Positions 51,492-61,756 of a DNA stretch of 64,000 bases are shown here, piece after piece (positions within the stretch are counted from its first letter, which is position 1; each line of letters begins with the position of its first letter). Source of the stretch: an uncultured Fodinibius sp. (GTDB taxonomy: Bacteria > Bacteroidota > Rhodothermia > Balneolales > Balneolaceae); NCBI GenBank assembly GCA_913056235.1, contig CAJXMW010000008.1:58762-122761 (forward strand). Reading direction: 5' to 3'. The notes under the pieces are model-generated. The model ran no database searches and was not told where the DNA came from. It saw only the letters and a program-made list of their open reading frames with translations. The translations under genes and the position numbers were made by a program.

Positions 51492-51777
51492 TGAGTTATC
51501 CCGACTTTATATGCAATTGATAAAGTAAGGCAAATTAGGTCAGTTATAGTTTACAGTCAATAGAAGTAGAGAAACTTAGAAAGAAAAGAATAGCTATTTA
51601 TAATAATGAATTACGCAAATAAAGCCGTATCTTTGCAGGCTTGTAAAATGACATCCCGAACATCCAGGGATCTCAATCGTATGACTGCCATTATTGATTT
51701 AAAGCAAGCTTACATCTGAGATCCCTTATCCCAAAACAGGATTCGGGCTGACACCAAGACACTAATTAAGACTCTAT
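51492..51777 (+). other. Leader region upstream of typA with alternative stems
   Basis: No gene. After the promoter box at 51628 the 140-nt leader holds AGGGATCTCA (51666-51675), a perfect complement of TGAGATCCCT (51717-51726). The first arm can also pair through GGGAT (51667-51671) with ATCCC at 51653-51657. The two pairings exclude each other. This looks like a structured, possibly regulatory 5' UTR. Confidence 0.5.
51628..51635 (+). promoter_or_regulatory. TATCTTTG -7 box upstream of typA
   Basis: Exact TAnnTTTG, about 143 bp before the typA ATG. No clear TTG element 17-23 bp upstream, so moderate confidence. Confidence 0.5.
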
Positions 51778-53598
51778 ATGTACAAAGATATCAGAAATAT
51801 TGCGATAATCGCTCACGTTGACCACGGCAAAACTACGCTGGTCGACCAAATGCTGAAACAGAGCGGTACTTTCCGCGAGAACGAGGACGTGGCGGAGCGC
51901 GTTATGGACTCCGGCGATCTCGAACGCGAAAAGGGCATTACCATCAGCTCGAAGAATACTGCGATCAAGTGGGGCGAAACTAAAATTAATATTGTGGATA
52001 CGCCCGGCCACGCGGATTTTGGTGGCGAAGTAGAGCGCATCCTAAAAATGGTAAACGGCGTAATAATATTGGTGGATGCTGCCGAAGGTCCACTACCACA
52101 GACAAAGTTTGTGCTTCGCAAATCGCTGCAACTGGGATATGAGCCCATTGTTGTTATCAATAAGATCGACCGTAAGGATGCGCGTCCTGATGAGGTGCTG
52201 AATGAGATTTTTGATCTCTTTGTGATGCTAGACGCAACAAATGACCAGCTCGACTTTCCAATCATCTATGCTGAGGGCATCAACGGCATTGCCAAGTATG
52301 AATTGGAAGACGACAATGAAGACCTGGTGCCACTTTTTGATACGATCATTGAGCAGATTCCAGAGCCCGAACAAGACACTGATGCTCCGTTTAAAATGCT
52401 GGTGAGCAGTATCGACTGGAACGATTATGTGGGGCGCATTGGCATTGGCCGCGTGGAGCAGGGTACCATTAAGCAGGGACAGCAGATTGCACTACTTGAC
52501 AGTGATGGGAATCTCAAGGAAAAAGCCAAAGCCACCAAGCTCTTTACCTTTAACGGATTAAAACGTGAACCTGTTGAAGAAGCCGAAGCCGGCGATATTT
52601 TTGCACTAGCCGGGTATGGGAAAGTGGATATCGGCGACACGCTCACAGCAGCTTCGGATATGACTGCGATTGAGTATCCCGATATTGACCAGCCGACGAT
52701 GGCAATGTTTTTCCGCGTGAATGATTCACCTTTTGCCGGACTTGAAGGTGACTACGTGACTTCAAATCAGCTGAAAGATCGCCTGATGCGTGAAGACCGA
52801 ATCAATGTTTCAATTGAGGTAACGCAGACTGACAATCCCGATATTTATAAAGTATCCGGAAGGGGAGAGCTGCAGCTGGCCATCCTGATTGAGACAATGC
52901 GCCGTGAGGGATACGAATTTTCGGTATCACGCCCTGAAGTACTCTACAAAGAGATTGACGGACAGCGCCATGAGCCATACGAAGAAGTAGTTGTGGATGT
53001 CCACCAGGATTACAGCAACCGCGTGATCGATAATCTGCAGCAGCGCAAGGGCATTATGACCTCGATGACGCAAGAAGGCGACAATAACCGTCTTGTCTTC
53101 AAGGTACCATCAAGAGGACTTATTGGATTCCGAAGTGAGATGTTGACTGAGACACGTGGCACGGGCATTATGCATCAGCAATTTGATTGCTATGAGCCTT
53201 ATGCCGGCGATATCCGGGGACGAAACAGCGGTACGCTGGTTGCACTAGAGAAAGGCGAAGTAACAAGCTACAGTCTGGAAGGTCTGCAAGATCGCGGTAC
53301 GTTCTTGGTAAGTCCCGGCGAAAGAGTGTATGAAGGGCAAGTAGTAGGCATCAACAACCGTTCGGATGATCTGGTGGTGAATGTGGTGAAGAAAAAGAAC
53401 CTGACCAACCACCGTGAGACCCAAAGCAAGGATGATGTGAAAATTGATCCGGCCAAGGATATGAGTTTAGAACAGTGCATCGAATTTATCGATAACGATG
53501 AGCTGTTGGAAGTAACGCCGCAAAGCCTCCGTATCCGTAAAAAGTACTTGGATTTTAACGAACGTAAGAAGGCCAAAAAGCAAAAGGAGTTCGCCTAA
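51778..53598 (+). CDS. typA: Translational GTPase TypA/BipA
   Basis: Ribosome-associated GTPase that helps 50S assembly and growth at low temperature or stress. The 606-residue protein has G1 AHVDHGKTT (residues 12-20), DTPGH as G3 and NKID as G4, then EF-G-like domains and the TypA-specific C-terminal domain ([20 protein letters not shown]). Full length, no defects. Confidence 0.97.
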   Translation: MYKDIRNIAIIAHVDHGKTTLVDQMLKQSGTFRENEDVAERVMDSGDLEREKGITISSKNTAIKWGETKINIVDTPGHADFGGEVERILKMVNGVIILVDAAEGPLPQTKFVLRKSLQLGYEPIVVINKIDRKDARPDEVLNEIFDLFVMLDATNDQLDFPIIYAEGINGIAKYELEDDNEDLVPLFDTIIEQIPEPEQDTDAPFKMLVSSIDWNDYVGRIGIGRVEQGTIKQGQQIALLDSDGNLKEKAKATKLFTFNGLKREPVEEAEAGDIFALAGYGKVDIGDTLTAASDMTAIEYPDIDQPTMAMFFRVNDSPFAGLEGDYVTSNQLKDRLMREDRINVSIEVTQTDNPDIYKVSGRGELQLAILIETMRREGYEFSVSRPEVLYKEIDGQRHEPYEEVVVDVHQDYSNRVIDNLQQRKGIMTSMTQEGDNNRLVFKVPSRGLIGFRSEMLTETRGTGIMHQQFDCYEPYAGDIRGRNSGTLVALEKGEVTSYSLEGLQDRGTFLVSPGERVYEGQVVGINNRSDDLVVNVVKKKNLTNHRETQSKDDVKIDPAKDMSLEQCIEFIDNDELLEVTPQSLRIRKKYLDFNERKKAKKQKEFA

Positions 53599-53680
53599 GC
53601 GGTAGTCATTTCGAAGGAGAGACCATATCCAAATAGCTGTAAATCATAACATTACAGTTTATTTACGCCTGTTCTTTTTT

Positions 53681-53688
53681 TACATTTG
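53681..53688 (+). promoter_or_regulatory. TACATTTG -7 box upstream of the M1 peptidase
   Basis: Exact TAnnTTTG, 33 bp before the ATG at 53722. The upstream -33 element is not clear. Confidence 0.45.
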
Positions 53689-53721
53689 AGTTTATAAAAG
53701 TCTAAACTAAATGAGGCCCGC

Positions 53722-56334
53722 ATGAAATTCATCTCGAAGTATTGCTTACTGCTATGCATTGTAATTTTTAGCTGTTTCTCACCTGTTCAGGCGCAGCAAC
53801 AGGACGAAAGCCAGGAGTCGACCTATAACGCTTCGGAGCTGTTTAGTCCATTATTCATGGAAGACCAGTTTAACAGTTTTCACAGTGCTACCGGCAAGCC
53901 CGGACCAAACTATTGGCAAAATGGGGCGGATTATGATATTGCCGTGAAGCTCGATACGACTAAAAAGACAGTAAGCGGTAATGTCACGATCACCTATCAC
54001 AATAACAGTCCGTACAATGTGGATTTTCTGTGGCTACAGCTCGATCAGAATACCTTTCAGAAAGATTCCCGTGGAACGGCTGTTTCTCCGGTTTCTGGTG
54101 GACGAAATACGATTGATAGCTATACCGAAGGTTACAATATAGAGTCGGTCTCCATTAGTATGGGCGACAAGATGCGCAAGGCCAATTATCTGATTACGGA
54201 TACGCGCATGCAGATTCGGCTGCCCAAGTCGTTGCAGCCCTATGGCCATGATATGAAAATTTCGATTGACTACTCCTTCGAAATTCCAGAGTACGGCAAG
54301 GATCGGATGGGGCGAATGAACACCAAGAACGGCTGGGTGTACACGCTGGCACAATGGTATCCGCGGATGGAAGTGTTTGATGAAGTTGAAGGATGGAATA
54401 CGCTGCCTTACCAGGGAACTGGTGAGTTTTACCTTGAGTATGGAGATTTTGACTATGAAATCACGGTGCCATCGAACATGATTGTCGTTGGTTCGGGCAA
54501 GCTACAAAATCCCAAAGAAGTACTTACCAGCAAAGAACGTGAGCAGCTTGCCAAAGCGCGCAAGAGCGATGAAACGGTTATGATCCGGACGAAAGAGGAT
54601 GTTCAGAATCCAGCGCAGCGATCAGAGAAAGACATGTCGACCTGGCGTTTCAAGATGGAAGAGTCCCGTGATATTTCGTGGGCGGCTTCCAAAGCGTTTA
54701 TCTGGGATGCGGCCCGGATAAATCTGCCCAGTGGTAAAACGGCATTGGCCCAGTCGGTCTATCCCGTTGAAAGTGCGGGCGATAATGCCTGGGGCCGTTC
54801 GACTGAGTATGTGAAAGGAGCAATCGAGATTTATTCAAAATTGTTGACCGAGTACACCTATCCCGTAGCTACCAATGTTGCTGGCAGTGAACATGGTATG
54901 GAGTATCCTGGTATCGTATTCTGTAATTTTAAAAGCAAAGGTGGAGCCCTTTGGAATGTGACCAATCACGAGTTCGGCCATAACTGGTTTCCGATGCTCG
55001 TAGGCTCCAATGAGCGTAGGCATGCCTGGATGGATGAAGGGTTTAATACTTTTATTAATGAATTGACTACCAAAAGATTTAACAACGGGGAATATTACCA
55101 GGATCGCAGTGCTCGACAGATGGCGAACTATGTTTTCAATGGTCAAAGCCAGCCGATTTTTACACTGCCCGATGTGCTGAAACAGCAGAATTATGGCCTT
55201 GCAGCCTATGTGAAGCCGGGACTTGCACTTGAGATGTTGCGAACCGAAGTCTTGGGTAAAAAACGGTTTGATTATGCGTTCAACGAATACATCGAGCGCT
55301 GGTCTTACAAGCATCCCCAGCCCTGGGATTTCTTTAATACAATAAACGATGCGGCCGGCGAAGACCTGGGCTGGTTCTGGAAAGCGTGGTTCATGAACAA
55401 TTGGCAGTTGGACCAAGCTATCAAAAGCATTGAATATATCGAAGGAGATCCCAAGAACGGCGCGTATATAACCATCGTGAACAAAAAGAAGATGGCGATG
55501 CCGGTTACAATTCAGGTTACTGAACAGAATGGTGAAACCGGAACCATGGAGCTGCCTGTAGAAGTTTGGCAAGAGGGGGCAGAATGGACCTTCAAGTATC
55601 CATCAACCTCCGAAATTCAATCGGCAGAAATCGATCCCAATAAGAAGTTACCAGATGTGAATGCCACTAATAATGTCTGGAAAAATATTGATCCGGCGCC
55701 TGAAGGAGTTACTGCACAGACGGTTTTTCAGGATTATATTAATGCCATTGGGGGTGAACAGAAGCTGCAAAATGTTCAGGATATGGTTCAGATTATGAGT
55801 GGAAATGTAAGGGGCTATGAGCTGAAAATTACCCAGCAAAATAAGTTGCCCGACAAGTATAGCAGAGAAGTAGAGATAACGTCAATGGGCCGAGTGGTCA
55901 GCAAAGTTGTTGTTAATGGTGACAGCGTGCGCGTGACCAATTCGGGTAATACTGCTCAGCTAACTGATAAGCAAGAGACGGCCATTCAAAAGGAGACCGT
56001 GTTATTCCCCGAACTTGAATACGATTCTGAAGGGTACGAGGCGGAGCTGTTGGGCGTGGAAACGGTAAATGACAAAAAGGCTTACAAAGTAGATATAACG
56101 AGTCCGGCCGGCATCCATACCATCGCTTATTACGCCGTTGACAGTGGATTGAAAATCAAGGAGCGAACCACTTTTGGAGAACGTACGACGAAAACGACGT
56201 ACTCTAACTACAAAGAGGTTGATGGATTAACACTGCCATACACCATTACCTCTAACCAGGGTATGACGTCTATGGAAATGAATGTGCAAGAGGTGAAGAT
56301 CAACACCGGGCTGGGCGATGATCAGTTTAAGTAA
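53722..56334 (+). CDS. M1 family metallopeptidase, exported
   Basis: An 870-residue zinc aminopeptidase with a signal peptide cut near AQA (about residue 25). The zinc site is NHEFGHNW with His416, Glu417 and His420, and the third ligand Glu439 in HAWMDEGFNTF. The exopeptidase-type motif is present as AGSEHGMEYPGIVF near residues 390-404. A C-terminal extra domain from about residue 670 resembles lipoprotein-handling or DUF-like beta domains in other Bacteroidetes M1 proteins. Probably periplasmic, feeding on peptides. Stand-alone transcription from its own promoter is likely. Confidence 0.93.
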   Translation: MKFISKYCLLLCIVIFSCFSPVQAQQQDESQESTYNASELFSPLFMEDQFNSFHSATGKPGPNYWQNGADYDIAVKLDTTKKTVSGNVTITYHNNSPYNVDFLWLQLDQNTFQKDSRGTAVSPVSGGRNTIDSYTEGYNIESVSISMGDKMRKANYLITDTRMQIRLPKSLQPYGHDMKISIDYSFEIPEYGKDRMGRMNTKNGWVYTLAQWYPRMEVFDEVEGWNTLPYQGTGEFYLEYGDFDYEITVPSNMIVVGSGKLQNPKEVLTSKEREQLAKARKSDETVMIRTKEDVQNPAQRSEKDMSTWRFKMEESRDISWAASKAFIWDAARINLPSGKTALAQSVYPVESAGDNAWGRSTEYVKGAIEIYSKLLTEYTYPVATNVAGSEHGMEYPGIVFCNFKSKGGALWNVTNHEFGHNWFPMLVGSNERRHAWMDEGFNTFINELTTKRFNNGEYYQDRSARQMANYVFNGQSQPIFTLPDVLKQQNYGLAAYVKPGLALEMLRTEVLGKKRFDYAFNEYIERWSYKHPQPWDFFNTINDAAGEDLGWFWKAWFMNNWQLDQAIKSIEYIEGDPKNGAYITIVNKKKMAMPVTIQVTEQNGETGTMELPVEVWQEGAEWTFKYPSTSEIQSAEIDPNKKLPDVNATNNVWKNIDPAPEGVTAQTVFQDYINAIGGEQKLQNVQDMVQIMSGNVRGYELKITQQNKLPDKYSREVEITSMGRVVSKVVVNGDSVRVTNSGNTAQLTDKQETAIQKETVLFPELEYDSEGYEAELLGVETVNDKKAYKVDITSPAGIHTIAYYAVDSGLKIKERTTFGERTTKTTYSNYKEVDGLTLPYTITSNQGMTSMEMNVQEVKINTGLGDDQFK

Positions 56335-56451
56335 CTTATCAATCTTATCAAGTCGACGAAGAGTTAATTTAGTTCTCTATGGGTTTGATAAGATTTTATT
56401 TGAAATATAACCGGATTGAATGTAAACAGGCTATGTCAGTGACTTTATACG

Positions 56452-56910
56452 ATGGAAAGTGAGCAATCTTCACCCTCGGATCGGCTAGCCGACCTTCTCG
56501 ACAGCAAATTTACCATCCCCAATACCGACATCCGGTTTGGGATTGACCCGCTGCTTGGTTTGGTGCCCGGTGCCGGTGATTGGCTAGCAGGCGTTATATC
56601 GCTCTATTTTTTGATTCTGGCAGCTATACGCGGTGGAAAGGCATCCGTGATGGGACGCATGTTTATCAATATTCTGCTGGATGTGCTCATCGGATCCATT
56701 CCGTTAGTTGGAGAGGTCTTCGATGTGTACTGGAAGGCCAATGTCAGAAATGCCAAGATCCTACAGGAGTTGGAGGATGATCCCGTACGAACGACTACCG
56801 AAAGTCGCTTGTGGATCTGGTTTGTGCTAATACAATTTGTTGTTCTGCTGTTGGGCGTGCTTTTCTTGATTACGTGGCTGATTGCCAAGCTGCTAGGACT
56901 CTTATTGTAG
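56452..56910 (+). CDS. DUF4112 domain membrane protein
   Basis: A 152-residue protein matching the DUF4112 family: LADLLDSKFTIPNTDIRFGI, then DPLLGLVPGAGDWLAGVIS and LIGSIPLVGEVFDVYWKAN. Three to four hydrophobic segments place it in the inner membrane. Function is unknown throughout the family. No functional link to its neighbours is evident. Confidence 0.88.
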   Translation: MESEQSSPSDRLADLLDSKFTIPNTDIRFGIDPLLGLVPGAGDWLAGVISLYFLILAAIRGGKASVMGRMFINILLDVLIGSIPLVGEVFDVYWKANVRNAKILQELEDDPVRTTTESRLWIWFVLIQFVVLLLGVLFLITWLIAKLLGLLL

Positions 56911-56930
56911 AGCAAAGCAAGCTGCATTTG

Positions 56931-58472
56931 CTATAAGTAGGCCCCCACTTCAACCGACGGATACAGCTCTTCGAATGTTTTGAAAGTTTCTGGCTTCGTT
57001 CGTTTTCGAATATGCTTCCGTTCAAGCTGATTGAATGCCGTCAAGCCCATACCGGCCAGCAGCTCCATCGATGCGTGGACTGTTTGCTGCTGGAAATTAG
57101 CCACGCGCTCAGCCTTATCCTCAACGACTAGTCCCCGGGTAAGATTTGGATCGTGCGTAGTAATGTCAGTGGGACATTCGTTGGTATCACATTTAAGCGC
57201 TTGGATACAACCCAAGGCGAACATCATGCCCGGGCACTGTTGCAGATATCGGCGCCCAATGATATGGCTTTAATAATATCGAAAGCCGTAATAAGCTTGC
57301 CAGCAGCGATAATTTTGATCTCCTCATTTAGTCCGTATCCCCGCAGCGTATCAGTGATGAAAACCCAAGCTTCTTCAAGTGGCATTTCGATGGAATCCGA
57401 AAACTCAATGGGTGCGGCACCTGTGCCGCCTTTCCCGCCGTCAATGGTAATAAAGTCCGGCTTGATGCCGGTTTCAAGCATTTTTTGGCAGATTTCTACA
57501 AACTCTTCTTTGCGGCCGATGCAAAGTTTAAATCCGGTGGGTTTATCTCCTGAAAGTTCACGCAGCTGTTGAACAAAACGCAGCAATCCCTCAGCATCCG
57601 AAAAAGCCGTATGGAAGGCCGGCGATACTACTTTTGTATGGGGTTCCACCCCGCGGATTTTAGCGATTTCTTCAGTGTTTTTGATGGCTGGCAATACGCC
57701 TCCATGTCCCGGTTTGGCGCCTTGCGAAAGCTTGATCTCAATCATCTTGACTTCTGGCTTATGCGCCTTTCGCTTAAATTCATCGGGATCAAAATCGCCA
57801 TCTTGTGTCCGGCAGCCAAAATAAGCTGAACCAATTTCCCAAACCACATCCGCTCCATATTCCAGATGATAAGGAGGTAGGCCTCCTTCGTCGGTATCAT
57901 GAAAGAAGCCGCCCATCTTGGCACCTTTGTTCAGCGCCCGTACAGCTGCGGCACTCAGCGAGCCGTAACTCATAGCCGATATGTTAAAATGGAGGAAGTG
58001 TAGGGCTGCTCGCACTCGTCACCCACTCTAATTTGAGGCATGCTATCCATGACTTCTTCGGGATAGACTAGAATGTGGTGCCCACTCGTACTTTTCTTCG
58101 TAGACATCCAGTTCCGTACCGAAGGGATGGGGCTCAGCCTGCTTTTCCGAGCGCTAGTTGACCAAATCCCGTTGGTTCTTGCTGAATGGTTTTGCCATCG
58201 GTATTATTTTCTACGAAATATTGATGGATTTCCGGAGAAATGCTCAACAGCAGGTAACGGAAATGTCCCAGGAAAGGAAAGTTGCGGATGATCGTATTTT
58301 CGGTTTGCAGCATATCCAATATGCCGATGATTACTGTAGGTATAACCAGCACCAACAGCCACCAAAACGGATGCCATAACCAGCCAATTCCTCCAACAAT
58401 TGTAAGTGTAATGGTACTGGCAGTTAAAAATCGTTTGCCATTGATGTTGAAGAGGAAAAGCTGATTAAGCAT
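56931..58472 (-). pseudogene. FMN-binding glutamate-synthase-family protein, multiply frameshifted
   Basis: Three partly overlapping open pieces on the minus strand together make one gene. Piece 1 (58472 to about 58185) has two membrane helices then FRYLLLSISPEIHQYFVEN; piece 2 (57224-58015) has the FMN barrel with NISAMSYGSLSAAAVRALNK and ITIDGGKGGTGAAPIEFSDS; piece 3 (56931-57227) has MMFALGCIQALKCDTNECPT. Between them I count four frame changes: an extra A in an A4 run near 58187, a shift near 58070, a lost A near 57985 and a lost C near 57227, plus an in-frame TAG near 58155. An intact protein would be about 510 residues and use FMN and an Fe-S type site. As it stands it cannot be made. 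Confidence 0.88.
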
Positions 58473-58586
58473 TAAGATCTCCTGTAATCAATTTATTATT
58501 ATTCGGATTTCAAAGTGGAAAAAGGTCCAAGCATTGCCAAAAAGGCTAGTACGGCAATCGTTTTTTCAATCCCTCACCTAACGAGG

Positions 58587-60656
58587 TTACCCAATACCGT
58601 ACAATTTACTCCTCTCTTTATAATAGGGCATAAACACTTTTTTCAGCTCTTGATGCTCTGATTTTTCTAAGCTTAGATCTTGGTTAATGAGTTTCCAGGC
58701 CTCTGTTTTAGCCTGCTCAAGGATCCATTGGTCTTCCACGATATCCGCTACCCGAAATTCCGGAAGTCCGCTTTGTTTGGTGCCGAGAAAATCGCCGGGA
58801 CCGCGTAGCTCCAGGTCGGCTTCAGCAATTTCAAAACCGTCATTCGTTTCGGCCATTTTCCGCAGGCGATACTGACCCTCTTTACTGACTTTCTGCCCGT
58901 AGATCAAAATACAATAGCTCTGGCGCTCCCCGCGGCCTATGCGTCCCCGTAACTGGTGTAGCTGCGACAGCCCAAATCGCTCGGCGTGTTCTATAATCAT
59001 GATACTGGCATTGGGGACATCAACACCTACTTCGATAACCGTGGTAGAAATCAGCACTTGGATCTCATTATTGATGAACTGCTGCATCACGTCATCTTTA
59101 TCGTCAGAGTCCATCCGTCCGTGCAACAATCCAACCTCAAAATCAGAAAATCGTTTTTGCAGCTTTTCGAATCCTGCGGTCGCATCTTTGAGATCCATTT
59201 TCTCGGATTCCTCCACTAGGGGATAGACGACGTATGCCTGGCCGCCATCTTTAAGCTCTTGTTCAACGAAATCGTAAATTTCATCGTGTTTCTTCTGGGG
59301 ACGCACGGCCGTTTTTACCGGTTTGCGCCCGCCCGGCAGTCCTTTAATAACGGAGATATCCAGATCACTATATAAAGTCATCGCCAGCGAGCGGGGAATA
59401 GGGGTCGCGGACATTACCAGTACATGCGGATGGGAGCCTTTTTCCAGGATTTCGGCGCGTTGCTTTACGCCAAAGCGGTGCTGCTCGTCAATAATGGCTA
59501 GTCCCAGGTTATTAAAATTGACCTTCTCTTGAATCACAGCGTGTGTGCCGACCACAATATCACAACTTCCACCTTCAACGGCGGTGAGGATGTCCGTGCG
59601 TAGGCTGTTTTTCTGGTTGCCTACCAACAGCCGAATGTTAATATCCATCGCTTCCAGGAAATCGGATAGGGTGCGGTAGTGCTGCTCGGCCAATATTTCG
59701 GTGGGTGCCATAAATGCCGCCTGGTAACCGTTGTCCAGCGCCATCAGGATAGCGCCGAGTGCAACCACTGTTTTCCCCGATCCAACGTCACCCTGGATCA
59801 ACCGATTCATCTGGTTGCCCGAACGCACATCCTTTTTGATATCCGACAAGGCTGATTTTTGTCCGTCAGTGAGTTCAAAGGGGAGATGTTGGTTAAAGAA
59901 TCGTGAGGTGTAGTTGCCAAGATCCTCGAAAACGTGTCCCTTATGACGTTCTATAATTTCATTTTTGGTTTTGGCGACACTAAGCTCAAACAGGAACAGC
60001 TCCTCGAACTTAAATCGCTTAAACGCTTTTTTGTATTCCGATGCCGATTGGGGTAAATGAATCATCCGATAGGCTTTGTGCCGCACGGGCAAATTTTGGC
60101 TTTGCCTGATGGATTCCGGGATGAATTCAGGGGGTTTTTCGTGTTTGAGGATCACCTTTTGCCAGTTGTGAATTATTTTGCTGGTGGTCCGGGTGTTGGA
60201 GAGTGATTTCGTGCTGGGATAGATCGGCATAATCTGTTTGAGATCCTCGATATCATCCGAATCATCAATTTTTTCGTATTCGGGATGAGCAATGGAGGTA
60301 TATCGACCGTAACGCTTGGCCTTGCCAAAAAAGGATACTACTTCGCCTTTCGTAAAATTTTTCTTCATGTAGTGAGCACCTTTAAACCAGACGCCCTTCA
60401 GGGCAGCCGTGTCGTCCTGAATAATCACTTCCAGCCGTTTCTTATTTCCATACCCTTTTTGTTGAATATTCTTGATTCGCCCAACTACGGTAACCTCTTC
60501 ACCGTTGCCGCTTAGCCGGCGGATTTTTGATACGGATGTACGATCCAGATACCGTCGGGGAAAGAAATTAAGCAGATCAAGCAAGCTGTTAATTCCACTC
60601 TCAGAAAGAGCCTTAAGACGTTTGGTGCTTAAGTTGGGCAGGTCGGTTAAATTCAA
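58587..60656 (-). CDS. recG: ATP-dependent DNA helicase RecG
   Basis: Remodels stalled replication forks and Holliday junctions. The 689-residue protein has the N-terminal wedge (OB) domain at about 55-150, then helicase motifs: QGDVGSGKTVVALGAI (I), AIIDEQHRFGVKQR (II, DEQH), VMSATPIPRSLAM (III), and TTVIEVGVDVPNAS with LHQLRGRIGRG (V, VI). Length and order are normal. It is divergent from the str operon. Confidence 0.96.
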   Translation of the reverse strand: MNLTDLPNLSTKRLKALSESGINSLLDLLNFFPRRYLDRTSVSKIRRLSGNGEEVTVVGRIKNIQQKGYGNKKRLEVIIQDDTAALKGVWFKGAHYMKKNFTKGEVVSFFGKAKRYGRYTSIAHPEYEKIDDSDDIEDLKQIMPIYPSTKSLSNTRTTSKIIHNWQKVILKHEKPPEFIPESIRQSQNLPVRHKAYRMIHLPQSASEYKKAFKRFKFEELFLFELSVAKTKNEIIERHKGHVFEDLGNYTSRFFNQHLPFELTDGQKSALSDIKKDVRSGNQMNRLIQGDVGSGKTVVALGAILMALDNGYQAAFMAPTEILAEQHYRTLSDFLEAMDINIRLLVGNQKNSLRTDILTAVEGGSCDIVVGTHAVIQEKVNFNNLGLAIIDEQHRFGVKQRAEILEKGSHPHVLVMSATPIPRSLAMTLYSDLDISVIKGLPGGRKPVKTAVRPQKKHDEIYDFVEQELKDGGQAYVVYPLVEESEKMDLKDATAGFEKLQKRFSDFEVGLLHGRMDSDDKDDVMQQFINNEIQVLISTTVIEVGVDVPNASIMIIEHAERFGLSQLHQLRGRIGRGERQSYCILIYGQKVSKEGQYRLRKMAETNDGFEIAEADLELRGPGDFLGTKQSGLPEFRVADIVEDQWILEQAKTEAWKLINQDLSLEKSEHQELKKVFMPYYKERSKLYGIG

Positions 60657-60777
60657 AATAGATATACTGATATATTACTTTATACTATTATTTCAGGCTG
60701 TTCTAAGGGGATTTCAGCTCCTTTCAGAAAGAAAAGAGAAGTATAACAGAATAATGAAATAAATTGGAGATTTTTTC

Positions 60778-60809
60778 TTGCATTCATACCAGTAAATTCC
60801 TTATCATTG
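60778..60809 (+). promoter_or_regulatory. Promoter of the str operon
   Basis: TTG at 60778-60780, a 21-nt spacer and TATCATTG at 60802-60809, giving a 5' UTR of about 37 nt before the rpsL GTG. The same 21-nt spacing is found at the tRNA-Ser promoter. Confidence 0.5.
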
Positions 60810-60852
60810 GCAACTCTTGTTTGACCGAAAAATCAATTAAGCGTTTAAAATC

Positions 60853-61224
60853 GTGCCTACAATACAACAACTTATTCGCAAAGGTAGAAAAAGTAAGCCG
60901 AGTAAAACAACGGCACCTGCCTTAGAAAACTGCCCGCAAAAACGCGGGGTTTGTGTACGAGTTTATACCACTACGCCTAAAAAGCCAAATTCGGCTTTGC
61001 GTAAGGTTGCTCGTGTACGTTTAACTAATGGATACGAAGTAACAGCATATATTCCCGGAGAGGGTCACAACCTTCAGGAACACAGCATTGTGCTGGTTCG
61101 TGGCGGTCGTGTTAAAGACTTGCCGGGTGTGCGTTATCACATTGTACGTGGTACACTCGATACTGCTGGCGTTGAAGATCGCAAGCAGGGTCGCAGCTTG
61201 TACGGTACTAAAAAGCCCAATTAG
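60853..61224 (+). CDS. rpsL: 30S ribosomal protein S12
   Basis: Decoding-site protein of the small subunit. A 123-residue protein beginning with a GTG start ([13 protein letters not shown]). [18 protein letters not shown] and [20 protein letters not shown] are standard and keep the two lysines whose changes give streptomycin resistance, so the allele looks wild type. First gene of the str operon. Confidence 0.98.
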   Translation: MPTIQQLIRKGRKSKPSKTTAPALENCPQKRGVCVRVYTTTPKKPNSALRKVARVRLTNGYEVTAYIPGEGHNLQEHSIVLVRGGRVKDLPGVRYHIVRGTLDTAGVEDRKQGRSLYGTKKPN

Positions 61225-61261
61225 TAATTAATTGTTGAGTAGGAATTAAACGAAATTAGTT

Positions 61262-61729
61262 ATGAGAAGAAAGACAGCAGATAAGCGCGATGTTCAGCCA
61301 GATCCGGTATTCGGGGATAAGCTGGTTACGCGTTTTGTTAACAATCTGATGAGAGACGGCAAGAAGAATGTTGCTCGTAAGATCCTCTATCAGGCATTTG
61401 AAATTATAGAAGAGCAAACCGGCGAAGAGGGTATGGAAGTATTTAAGGAAGCCCTCAGTAATGTAACGCCGGTAGTTGAGGTTCGGGCACGACGGGTAGG
61501 TGGATCTACTTACCAGGTGCCGGTAGAAGTTCGTCCTGATCGGGGTACAGCTCTCGGAATGCGCTGGTTGATTACAGCCAGTGAAGGGCGAAATGACAAA
61601 TCCATGGCTCGGAGACTTTCTCGAGAGTTGATGGATGCATCAAATAACGAAGGTGGTGCGGTGCGCAAGAAAGATGAAGTTCACCGCATGGCTGAGGCAA
61701 ACAAGGCGTTTGCACACTTTAGATTCTAA
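61262..61729 (+). CDS. rpsG: 30S ribosomal protein S7
   Basis: Primary 16S rRNA binder that organises the 30S head. 155 residues beginning [20 protein letters not shown], with [20 protein letters not shown] and a closing [17 protein letters not shown]. Normal length, second in rpsL-rpsG-fusA-tuf. Confidence 0.98.
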   Translation: MRRKTADKRDVQPDPVFGDKLVTRFVNNLMRDGKKNVARKILYQAFEIIEEQTGEEGMEVFKEALSNVTPVVEVRARRVGGSTYQVPVEVRPDRGTALGMRWLITASEGRNDKSMARRLSRELMDASNNEGGAVRKKDEVHRMAEANKAFAHFRF

Positions 61730-61756
61730 ACGATTTACTGACACTACTTTATAGCA

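Noticed and set aside
54835..55572. A 245-codon antisense frame within the M1 peptidase gene
   Set aside because: The peptidase frame has all catalytic motifs; the antisense product has low-complexity, non-homologous sequence and no start signals.
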